NCBI GenBank assembly: GCA_028015205.1
Contig: CM051513.1
Location: forward strand, 47,992,841 to 48,056,840
From: Mytilisepta virgata
Lineage: Eukaryota > Mollusca > Bivalvia > Mytilida > Mytilidae
Direction: 5' to 3'
Length of the DNA stretch: 64,000 bases
This document shows positions 35,101 through 46,000 of the stretch, piece by piece. Below the pieces are notes generated by a model, which ran no database searches, had not been told where the DNA came from, and worked only from the letters and a program-made list of their open reading frames with translations. The first letter of the stretch is position 1. Each line of letters opens with the position of its first letter. The translations under genes and the position numbers were made by a program.

Positions 35101-35820
35101 CGTCTTCCATCCTCCAGTTCAATTTTTACTGCTGAAGCCAGAGCCATAATTCTTGCTCTAAAGTTTGCTAGAACATCTGAAAAACTTAAATTTCTTATTT
35201 GTTCAGATTCACTTTCATGTTTATTGGCTATCGAAGGTCTGAAATATAAAAACCCTTTAATTGCCCATATTATTGAGTTCTATAAAAGACTTGTCCAAAT
35301 GGGCAAAGAAATAGTTTTTATCTGGATACCAAGTCATATTGGTATCCGAGGAAACACAGTCGTAGATAGTATAGCGAAGGATGCTTTAGATGACCCAGTT
35401 ACAAATATGTCAGTACCTTATACTGATTTTAAATCTCTAATTTATAAATATGTTGTACGTCTGTGGCAGTCCCAGTGGGATCTGCTTACAGACAATAAAT
35501 TACATTCGATAGAGCCAACTGTTGGCAAGAATGTTTATTTTTTCGGCAAAAGCCGAAGAGACCAAGTTGTTTTGACCAGATGTCGCATTGGCCACACCAG
35601 GACGACTCATTCTTTTATTTTAGAGAGTGAGCCGGCTCCTGAGTGTATTCCTTGCCAATGTCGGCAATCTGTTAAACATCTTTTAATTGACTGTGTAGAT
35701 AAATCCGACATAATTTGTCGGTACTACACAGTCAACAATATGAAAGATTTATTTACAGTGGTCGCTGGCGACCGTCTTTTACAATATTTGAAAGACGTAG
35801 GACTATACTCCAGAATATAG
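32140..35820 (+). CDS. LINE copy 2 ORF2: endonuclease, reverse transcriptase, RNase H
   Basis: 1226 residues, uninterrupted. Residues about 1-220: EEP endonuclease with IQWNCRG, LQETHL, GDFNAHNPIWGS, AIDLTLCDP and the catalytic SDH in GSDHFPI. About 460-760: reverse transcriptase with IPIPKPGKDHFEPSNYRPI, FRQGRSTLDHL, FFDLEKAYDTTWK, GVPQGSILSVTLF and the active site YVDD (Val where many LINEs have Ala). About 960-1090: RNase H with YTDGSKDG, TAEARA, CSDSLS and WIPSHIG followed by VVDSIAKDAL. C-terminal Cys/His cluster CRIGHTRTTHSF and CIPCQCRQSVKHLLIDC. It carries out target-primed reverse transcription in the nucleus. All key residues I can identify are intact. Confidence 0.93.
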   Translation: MNNIIQWNCRGLKINLIELSLLIQTFIPVAFCLQETHLKENDQVNIKDYSLYSTHVKKDERAAGGSSILVKNGVIHSQINLNTDLQAVAVRLSLSKTITLCSVYIPPNSSLNVSQLKSLTDQLPAPFLLMGDFNAHNPIWGSNSLNDKGKRIEDFVNQEGLCIFNDGSDTYLHPGNGAYSAIDLTLCDPSLLLDYSWRVHDDLCGSDHFPIILENLFPTSSERVARWKFYKANWPLFEQLCRDELREDTFDSISNPILKFSEMLVSIAERTIPKTSTNPKQPSKPWFDDDCEEAKKIRKKSERRFNLHPTQGNLSNLRIFRAKARRTFKQKRRKSWQNFVSKINSHTPMNKVWNFIQKIKGKNRKTNLHHLKDGQNLLTSQNDIAQKLGETFSKNSSSQNYSQEFQHIKNRTEKTKLNFRSKNSEDYNRPFSLNEIKNSLSKAHDTACGPDDIHYKLLKHLPDTSLKTLLDLLNNVWESGDLPSIWKLATVIPIPKPGKDHFEPSNYRPIALTSCVCKTMERMINDRLVWFLETNGLLSSIQCGFRQGRSTLDHLVRFESFIRNGFAKGEHVVSVFFDLEKAYDTTWKYGILKDLNDMGLKGRLPTFIDNFLSDREFKVRVNTTLSDPFEQEMGVPQGSILSVTLFSIKINSLAKTLQNNVEGSLYVDDFLICCRAKNMNSIERQLQLSLNKIEKWATENGFKFSASKTLCMHFCNKRKLHPDPELKVYNVPIKVVKETKFLGLLFDSKLTFLPHIKMLKAKCLKALDILKVVSSTDWGADKNILLNLYRSLVRSKLDYGSIIYGSARKSYIKILDTVHHQGLRLALGAFRTSPVESLYVEANEPSLYNRRIKLGLQYLTKLKAYPSNPAYDCVFNPLYEDIFEQHENKIPPFGIRMKLHIHGSNINLDEIAPINIPQSPPWLVPKPMFIFDLRKHKKSETNPILIQQHFAEIKSKFEFHDSIYTDGSKDGDKVAAAAVYGQQAATLRLPSSSSIFTAEARAIILALKFARTSEKLKFLICSDSLSCLLAIEGLKYKNPLIAHIIEFYKRLVQMGKEIVFIWIPSHIGIRGNTVVDSIAKDALDDPVTNMSVPYTDFKSLIYKYVVRLWQSQWDLLTDNKLHSIEPTVGKNVYFFGKSRRDQVVLTRCRIGHTRTTHSFILESEPAPECIPCQCRQSVKHLLIDCVDKSDIICRYYTVNNMKDLFTVVAGDRLLQYLKDVGLYSRI

Positions 35821-36165
35821 ATTACTATACTATGTTCTTGAGTATAGTTATTGGTCATTGTCTTAAACGTTGTTATTATTAATTGACGTGATTTTATGTT
35901 TACTGAATATTTTATATATGTTGACATTGTTGATTAAATAGCGTATCTGTGATATTTTTTTTCTGAATGATGTTTGACTGTGATTTTAGTTTTACTGTTT
36001 ATTCAATTTTCAATATTATTTGTAAATAGGCTATCGATTTTAGATAATGTTTGAAATTTTAATCAGTTTGAGTCTAATTCGTTCTCGCCGTGATATTGGC
36101 TGCAATGTCGCCAGTACGGCGTTAAAAAACAATCAATCAATCAATCAATCAATGGAAACAAACTT

Positions 36166-36838
36166 GGCCACACGCATCATTAGGGTATCTAGTTTAAAAA
36201 ATATGAAAAATAGAACAACCGAACTTAGTTTAACATAAGGCCCTGAGGGAAAATTCATTGAAAAATGTTGTCTGAAACCACTTGACCAATTGGAACCAGA
36301 CTTGGCAGCAATGGTCCTTAAGAGGTCCTCTTTCAGAAATGTGTCCGATTTCGTGGGCTGTGAACCAAGATGGACGCCACAGCTGAACTTAGTTTAACAT
36401 ATGACCCTATGTGAAATTTACACAACAATCTTCGCGTTTGAAACTGCTGAGCCAATTAGAACTAAACTTGGAAGCATAGGTCTTCAGATGGTCCTCTGTC
36501 AGAATTGTGTCTAATCACCCGGATTGTCAACCAAGATGGCCGCCGCATCCGAACTTAGTTTAATATGGAACCCTGTCGGAAAATTCATTTAAAAATCTTC
36601 ATGTCTGAAACCATTTAGCCAATTGAAACAAGAAGTAGCAGTAATGGTCCTTAGATGGTTCTCTTTTAGAAATGTGTCTATTGACCTGGACTGTCAACCA
36701 AGATGGCTGCCACAGCCGAACTTAGTTTAACATAAAACCCTATAGAAAAACTAGTCAAATTGACTGCAACACTTAAATTTTTAGTCCTGCTCCAGGTGAA
36801 AAGTTAAATCCAGGTGAGCGATACAGCCTCTCAATAGA
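36166..36838 (+). repeat. TAGCTCACCTGG-type element, tail part
   Basis: Continuation of the element begun at 29398. It contains four diverged units with 'cttagtttaacata' and 'ccaagatgg', with spacing near 150-175 bp. It ends in aggtgagcgatacagcctct, the family terminus. Units here are more diverged than the 7.8-9.8 kb array. Confidence 0.75.
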
Positions 36839-37030
36839 TATATAAAAAAGAAACGAAAACTAATCTCTGCCATTTTAATTTTAATTCTCTTAATAGAAAT
36901 ATTCTTTAATAATGAAAATGTATTGAATTTTAAAAGTACTAGAGTTGCACTTGATTTTACCCACGACGCATACTTATCTCTGGTTAGAGACCATATTATC
37001 AGTGTCAGATATGACACAAATATAGATAAC

Positions 37031-40000
37031 ATGTATATGAAGACGCTTTTATTAGTAGTGATTTTACCATCATGTTTAGGTAATGTAATAGCAATTTCTT
37101 TATACATGTAGCATGGGATTATTGTGTGATGTCAAGCTTTTGAAGCGTTAAAACTGAACTTGAAAAAAATTGAATGATGTGTTTTCAAATAACCCGAATG
37201 TAGACCTGTTTCAAAGTAGAACGTTGAAAAGTCTTTTCGTAATGAAACATATGGAATAAAACTTCATCACAGAGATCAAAAATACTGTTACCTCGATTAT
37301 TTCTATTTTTGGGAATATTATTATATTTTCAGTTACGCTGAATCCATATTTCACTAACTTCTAAGTAATATTTAGCAATACCGAAACAAATGGTCCTTTT
37401 CATTACAGGTTTAGTTTGTTATCATTGTGACAAGGAAGCAGATTCAACCAAATGTAAATCCGCAGTAGAATGTCGTTCAACTGAGGTACATATAAATTTC
37501 CGTGAATGAGAGTTTGATTGGAATAGTAACCAACTTCCGTGAAAAAAAGTTTAACTGAGAAAGGCCGCAACTGCTGCTACTAATAATTAATTAATGTTTC
37601 TTTTAAACGAAAGAAAAAATATACCATTACATTTTGTTCCCATTAACCATTCATTATTATTGTGCCCACATTTTAAATGCTTCAAATATTTAACGAAAGC
37701 CTTTTTTCATTTTTGTATGTGCAAACGTACAGGTTTGTGGGCGTTAAATTTGACGTGAACATAAACAAATTTGACGTTGATGAGATATGAGCAAGGTTAG
37801 TTTCCATATTTCCATATTTCAACAGAGATATTAGAAATATATCATTCAAAAAAAAAAATAACCCAGAAACGAAACTAAAAAATGTAAAAGATATCCGCTA
37901 TTAAAAAGTCTTAAAGAAAGTCAGTATAAACTAAAAAATGTCTGAGATAAAACCCATATTTCAAATATGTATAATAGACTAAGAACTTGAGCTGGTTGCC
38001 TGTTAACCATTGTTAACAGCGAGTACTTTTATATTAATTAACACCTTTAGGCATTGTTTGTCTGTATGTTTATGTGCCATACTGATTGAATTAACTGTTG
38101 ACCCTTTATTACCATGATTACTAATTTTTACCATTTGTCTAATATCCAACTGAAGTTGTTAAATCGTCAATAAAAAGGTCACATTTTCTGACACAAAATA
38201 TAGATATTTATCAATTTTAGCTTGTCTGGTCAGGTTTTAAACAAACTCCGTGAAAGTCAAAGAAAAACTTGAGTCTGATTTTTAGGAAACACCCAATTGT
38301 TATTTGAAATGAACTAAATTGTCATAAAATATGGAGGTTTTTTTTATAAATTCAGTTTTCCAAAGTACTTGGGACTCCGATTGATTGCTTGGATTCCCAG
38401 ACTTTTCTACCTTACCACAGTGTAATGTGCTTATTGTGTGCATCAAAATTGTTATCATTGGATATGTATTACATATATAAATAACCAAGACACTCGTTTA
38501 AGTGGCAACAGATTGCAATGAAAGATAAAAGTGGAACGGTCAAACGTAGATATTCTCCATCCCGGTACCCCGTAAAAAGGTCATAGTTTTATCATTACTG
38601 CTTTGCATTACAGATGTGTACGGCTACCAGTAACCGAGATGCCCACGGAGTGATGCGGTATAGTCTTGGTTGTATCCCAAAATCAGTAGGTTTTCTTGTA
38701 TTCATTACAATTTATTGATATATATATATTCCGGTTTACTATTTACCAATAGGGAAAAATTTTCAACTGTATCCTCTTTTATGTTTGTAAACATTATGTA
38801 GACAAAGAGAAGACTGGTCAGTGTCGGGGGTTTAACTGATTATGTACTCTCAGGAGTCTTTAATGTGAAGATGATAATGAATTTTATTTATGTGAGTTAT
38901 CTTTATCTTTTGTAAACACATCCAGGAACCAGTTAAGGTAATCACGAACGCTTTAATAATTCAACTAAAACAATGAAAAGATGCATAAAACAATGATCAA
39001 CAATGTAAAAAGAGTACTGGAGACATAGTTTTACATCCAGACATTTGGAATTGGTCTCTCTAATATATGGAAATTTTATTTTTGGCATATGTTGAGCTGT
39101 TGTATACGGGCATAAATTGCTGAGAACAGGAAAATCTTTCTAGCTTTTAAACTGTGCAAGGCAAAATGTCAGCTTATCAAGTATGTAGTGGTGATAACAT
39201 TTTTGGAATATGTTGAGCTGTTGTATACTGGCATAAATTGCTGAGAACAGGAAAGTCATTCTGACATTTAAACTGTGCTAGGCAAAATGTCAATTTATCA
39301 AGTATTTAATGGTGATAACTTCTCCCTATTTGTTTAGATATGTGATAAGTATATATTTGGTAAAAGAGCCATTGCAGCGGGATGTTGTAGTACTAATTAT
39401 TGTAACTGTAAGTATGTGTTATATATAAAAGATACCTTCATGGGTAAGTTGTGTAGCGATCTCTTTATGTCGAGATGTAAAACACATCTGGGATAAATAT
39501 TCTAAAAATTCATCAACACGGCCGACATATGACTACAATCCGTCATTAAACAGTATTTGAACATTTAATATGACTGCTGCATTCTCTTTGCGAACAACGC
39601 CATGCTCAAAATAGAACTGAACATATATATAATACATACTAATTGTCGGATAATATAAAAACTTATTTTGGCGAGCATTAGCGAGCCTTTTTTTCATCTT
39701 TCATATTTTCCGACAATGATTTTGTATTTTATCTATCCTGCAAGCATCAATTTGCCCCTTTACATGCATAAAATGCCTTAAAATTACGTTTGAACTTCAG
39801 CTGCCGTGAAAACGCGGGAAACGCCATTAAGAAATCCGGCACAGTTACTACGCTACCCGTGCTCTTCATGTAAACAAGTACCGGTAGAATTTATTACTGT
39901 ACGTTGCATCGAACTGAGTCTCTCACATTTTCTATATTTAACGCAAGCTATAGCAATGCCCCTTTGAAAAACTTACTAAAAAAGGGTCATATCTGTTTAT

Positions 40001-43000
40001 ATTTTAGACATGGTGAAAAACGTAAACAAATATTAAGCCTACCAATGTTAAAATAAACATCAAAAAATTATTTCTTGATTTTCTGTTTCACTATCCGATT
40101 AAACGAAACTCAATTCAGAGCTCCGGACATGTATAAAATACTTTCATCCATTCCGTGTTTATCTTTCTTTTCTTTTGTTTTGTTCCTGTTGTTTTTGTGT
40201 CTCTCCCCTTTTTCACCTGCGTCACCTTCCTGTCGAGAAAACAAAAGAATTAAAATCAAAATATGAATAAATGAGGCATTATACATTATTTATAACGTAT
40301 TAATGCGGGTAATCAAGTCGTCCTAGTCATTTGCTCGTGAGAAACGTAAAAAATGAATACCACCGAAAATATTTGTCACAAAAATATCCCAGAATGACAA
40401 TTTCAAAATTCCCGTTTACTAGACAGGACGAATATAGTTACCTAAGGAGCAAACAAAAAAAAAACGCAATCCATTAGACAGACAAAACTGGGAAGACAAA
40501 TGAACAACCACAAGCACAACAAATAAACACTGAAAACTAAAAGACAACAAACAATACGAACTCCTATAAAAAACAGGAGTGAACTCTGCTGTTACGGAAG
40601 GTTAAGCAGTTCATGTTTCGTATACGTCACCCGTCGTGAGGTTCAACAAAGTCAATCCGGTGGTAGTCACGAATTGGTGGAGGCACATGTAATGTTACGA
40701 CAGTGGGAACAGGTCTAACATATTCTTAGATATTGGAACACTGTAACGGTCAATCAATTCGCGATGACCACCGTAAAATTTCCTAAGTTATGGCATCAGC
40801 TTATCTCTGATAAAACCTTGATTAAGAAGCATTTGTGACAGCTGTAATCCTCTTTGTCGAAAAACATGGTAACTCACTACCTAAAACTAGAAATTATACC
40901 TGCGTGTGCCATTTTTCTTTAAAAAAAAAAAACATTGATCAACTAGTTGTTTCAATCGGTATTTTAATTGAGAATGTGGTATGGTAGTATAGACTTTAGA
41001 GTAGTCGAATGTTGCATGTAGCCAAAAATTTTGATTTTAGATATTTGGGTTTTTAAGAATCTACATCTGATTGACGTCTCTGGTGGAATATGTTTCACAA
41101 TAGTTCTAAAGGCCCTGTTTAATACATGTCAATATGAATGTCAAAATATTTGCAGCTCAGTTGCTAGTATTTCCATACTATAAGCACATTCGCTATAAGG
41201 ATTTCGTGTCAATATCAACTACCAATGCACATTCGCTATAAGGGATTTTGTGTCAATATCAAACTACCAATACACAATCGCTTTAAGGGATTGTGTGTCA
41301 ATATCAAACTACCAATGCACATTCGCTATAAGGGATTTTGTGTCAATATCAAACTACCAATACACATTCGCTATATGGGATTTTGTATCAATATCAAACT
41401 ACCAATGCACATTAGCTATAAAGGATTTTGGGTCAATATCAAACTACCAATACACATTCGCTATAAGGGATTTTGTGGCAATATCAAACTACCAATGCAC
41501 ATTCGCTATAAGGGATTTTGTGTCAATATCAAACTACCAATACACATTCGCTATATGGGATTTTGTGTCAATATCAAACTACCAATACACATTCGCTATA
41601 TGGGATTTTGTATCAATATCAAACTACCAATGCACATTCGCTATAAGGATTTTGGGTCAATATCAAACTACCAATACACATTCGCTATAAGGGATTTTGT
41701 GTCAATATCAAACTACCAATGCACATTCGCTATAAGGGATTTTGTGTCAATATCAAACTACCAATACACATTCGCTATATGGGATTTTGTGTCAATATCA
41801 AACTACCAATACACAATCGCTTTAAGGGATTTTGTGTCAATATCAAACTACCAATGCACATTCACTATAAGGGATTTTGTGTCAATATCTAACTACCAAT
41901 ACACATTCGCTATATGGGATTTTGTGTCAATATCAAACTACCAATACACATTCGCTATATGGGATTTTGGGTCAATATCAAACTACCAATACACAATCGC
42001 TTTAAGGGATTGTGTGTCAATATCAAACTACCAATGCACATTCGCTATAAAGGATTTTGGGTCAATATCAAACTACCAATACACATTCGCTATAAGGGAT
42101 TTTGTGTCAATATCAAACTACCAATGCACATTCGCTATAAAGGATTTTGGGTCAATATCAAACTACCAATGCACATTCGCTATAAGGGATTTTGTGTCAA
42201 TATCAAACTACCAATACACAATCGCTTTAAGGGATTGTGTGTCAATATCAAACTACCAATGCACATTCGCTATAAAGGATTTTGGGTCAATATCAAACTA
42301 CCAATACACATTCGCTATAAGGGATTTTGTGTCAATATCAAACTACCAATGCACATTCGCTATAATGGATTTTGTGTCAATATCAAACTACCAATACACT
42401 TTCGCTATATGGGATTTTGTATCAATATCAAACTACCAATACACATTCGCTATATGGGATTTTGTGTCAATTTCAAACTACCAATACACATTCGCTATAA
42501 AGAATTTTGTGTCAATATCAAACTACCAATACACATTCGCTATATGGGATTTTGTGTCAATATCAAACTACCAATACACATTCGCTATAAAGAATTTTGT
42601 GTCAATATCAAACTACCAATACACAATCGCTTTAAGGGATTTTGTGTCAATATCAAACTACCAATGCACATTCGCTATAATGGATTGTGTGTCAATATCA
42701 AACTACCAATACACATTCGCTATAAGGATTTTGTGTCAATATCAAACTACCAAAGCACATTCGCTATAAGGGATTTTGTGTCAATATCAAACTACCAATG
42801 CACATTCGCAAGTGTCCATACGCATTTAATTTATCTTGACATGTAATTTTTTTATCTGCAATACTATATTTTTCTTTTATATGTAAAGTAATTTAATCAA
42901 TTTTTACTGAAGGGAAACTAATCGAGCGAGACCTTACAACACAGATTATGACTACGACACCAACGGAATCGAACAGACCTACAATCCCAACAACTATAAA

Positions 43001-46000
43001 TACAACGTTGACGACGACAGCTCCTAATCGTAAATGTTATAATTTTTTTGGCAAAAACATTAGTACTGTGTATATATATGTCATTTATACACGCAGATAA
43101 GAAATTTATAAAATCAAAATAGTGTTGTATTATACTTTATTATATAGTAATAAATATTTCCCTATTTAATCCATTAAAAAAAATTGTGCAGTATATTCTT
43201 GTATTTTACTCCTAACCTCGACCGTCTTGGTAATATCCGTGAAAAATACTGATGCGTTCCGAACATCGATTTCCATATTTTACCCTCCCTGTCGTGTGGA
43301 AAAATTAAGATGGCGGAGGACGATATCGCCTTCTTGTTAAGCAGAGGTGAATTGGTAGAAACCTCCGAACAAGAACAATCGGAGGTCAATAGTATTGTCG
43401 ACAAAAGTAAGGTGAAGGAATATCTTACAAAAATACAAAAAAATCATATTGCACTAGTGCAAATATGACAATATTGTTCCTAGTAAAATATAGGTATGAA
43501 TTAGAAAATGTCATTTAAACAAGATAAAATATCACTAGAGGCATAAAATATTTATTACTATATAATAAAAGGGTTATTGCATGAATATTTGCTGCTCATC
43601 GCTGTTTTTCTCTTGTTCTTTGTTGCTCATCACTGTTTTTCTCTTGCTCTTTACTGCTCATCACTGTTTTTCTCTTGTTCTTTACGTCTCATCGCTGTTT
43701 TTCTCTTGCTCGTTACTGCTTATCGCTGTTTTTATCTTGGTTTTTGTAGCTCATCGCTGTTTTTCTCGTGCTCTTTGCTGCTCGTCGCTGTTTTTCTCTC
43801 GCTCTTTGTTGGTCATCGCTGTTTTTCTCTTGGTTTTTGTTGCTCGTCACTGTTTTTCTCGTGCTGTTTACTGCTCGTCGCTGTTTTTTCTCTTGTTCTT
43901 TGTTGCTCATCACTGTTTTTCTCTTGCTCTTTACTGCTCATCACTGTTTTTCTCTTGTTCTTTACTGCTTATCGCTGTTTTTCTCTTGGTTTTTGTAGCT
44001 CATCGCTGTTTGTCTCTTGCTCTTTACTGCTCATCGCTGTTTTTCTCTTGTTCTATGCTTCTCATCGCTGTTTTTCTCTTGTTCTTTGTTGCTCATCACT
44101 GTTTTTCTCTTGCTCTTTACTGCTCATCACTGTTTTTCTCTTGTTCTTTACTGGTCATCGCTGTTTTTCTCTTGCTCTTTACTGCTCATCGCTGTTTTTC
44201 TCTTGCTCTATGCTTCTCATCGCTGTTTTTTCTCTTGTTCTTGCTCATCACTGTTTTTCTCTTGCTCTTTACTGCTCATCAATGTTTTTCTCTTGTTCTT
44301 TACTGGTCATCGCTGTTTTTCTCTCGTTCTTTACTGCTCATCGCTGTTTTTCTCTCGCTCTTTACTGCTTATGGCTGTTTTTCTCTCGCTCTTTGTTGCT
44401 CATCACTGTTTTTCTCTTGTCCTTTGTTGTTCATCGCTACTCCTTACCTTACTCGCGTGCTTATTTCGTTTTTTGGGGCTACTTGTCTCTGTTTTCGCTG
44501 CCACTACTGCTCCTGCTGCTTTTTGCTGTTCGTTATCGCTGCTCTTCTCTTGCTCATCGCTGTTTTTTCTCTTGCTCATCGCTGATCCTTTCTTGTTCTT
44601 TGCTGCTCATCCCTACTCAGGGCCTTACTCGCGTGCTCATTTCGCTCCTGCTGCTTGTTGCTGTTCGTCATCGCTGTTCGTCATCGCTGCTCTTCTCTTG
44701 CTCTTTGCTGTTCATCGCTACTCATGATCTTACTCGCGTGCTCATTTCAGTTTTTGGTGCTATTTGTCACTTTTAATCGCTGCTGCTGCTACTGCTGAAG
44801 GAATGTAGTTTACTGCTGATGATCGGAAGGCCACTCGGTACTCATGTTGTCGGTTTGATTGGTAGATCAAGACTGATCGATGTGATTGTATACTGGGATA
44901 TTTATCGACGACAAACACAAATGAAACAGTTTCATATTTTATTTTACAAAATCTACATCAGTCAATGTTTTAAGTTCTGGTTCTTTCTCTTCAAACAAAG
45001 GTATGATCTTCTTTAGTTCTTTCCATTCGAAGGTGTCCAAGCCGATTCCTCTCTTTGTTGGACGATAGGTCCAGTCTCCCCGGGGTATAAAGTGCTTTCT
45101 TATCCAAATAGTGGGGTATGGGGATTTGACGGTGACATAAACATCTTCTCCCAGATGATATGTCCAGTCGACTAGTTCTTTATCCTGTACTCTACCGATC
45201 AAATCATCCAGAACATCAGTAGTCTCGCATAAAGCTTTCCATTGTATCAAAGATAAGCTCACTCCGGTCTTGGTGGGCACCGTTTCACTTTCCCAAAATC
45301 TCAAATCTACTCTTTTACTGCCTTTCCATTCTGTCAGCTCTGCATAACGTCCTCCACCCAGTAGTACTTTCAAAGGAATATTGGAATCTGTCATGGCGTC
45401 TTGGACGATATCTCGCTTGGTCTGGTCTTTGGTTTTGTTTTCTTTACGTGGCATATCGGCTGACTGATTCTTCTTCTTGCAGGTCTATTTATATACATAT
45501 CGGAGATGAACTGGATTGGTTCTTATATTATGAAACGTGAAACAGGATTGGCTATCTTTCCGACATCGTGATTGGTTAACTTCTCCCGTTCCGATTGGTC
45601 GAAAATCTGACATTTTCATTGGTCAATTCCAACCGTTTCGATAGATCAACACGATGGTACACTGTCCAAATATGTGGCGCCCAATCCGGAAACTGCTCAC
45701 AATAGGTACGAGTAAACGCCGACAATACGATCAGTCTTCCTTGGTTCACCACACCGTCTTCGAACATGGCAGTGACGATTCTCTCGTATACTTGGAAGGG
45801 GTCCATCATACGAATGACTTCTCTGACTATCTTCACTTCCTTTTATACATTTATGACATGAGACTACTCTGCATTGACAAACTTGTAACTGTCTACATAT
45901 ATACATGTATATATAGTGTTGCCAGAAGATCCCGATACCGGGGTTTTGTATCTGAGGCACTGGCAGTCCACCCGGACAGAGGAAAATACCGACAATCGTG

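Larger units (their letters stand above)
29530..36152 (+). mobile_element. full-length non-LTR retrotransposon (I/Nimb-like), copy 2, both ORFs open
   Basis: The element is bounded by a 13-bp duplication tggaaacaaactt (29517-29529 and 36153-36165). It has the same plan as copy 1: a 5' UTR with two related monomers (about 29578-29760 and 30265-30425), ORF1, ORF2, a short 3' UTR and a tail of CAAT repeats. Both ORFs are uninterrupted and all recognised catalytic motifs are present, so this copy is a candidate for a currently or recently active element. It is inserted into a TAGCTCACCTGG element and is therefore younger than that element. Confidence 0.93.

Noticed and set aside
41225..42846. 514-, 310- and 146-codon frames with a repeated 15-residue peptide
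   Set aside because: The 45-bp satellite unit is a multiple of three and lacks stops, so open frames are expected. Two or more frames are open at once and no start context is seen.
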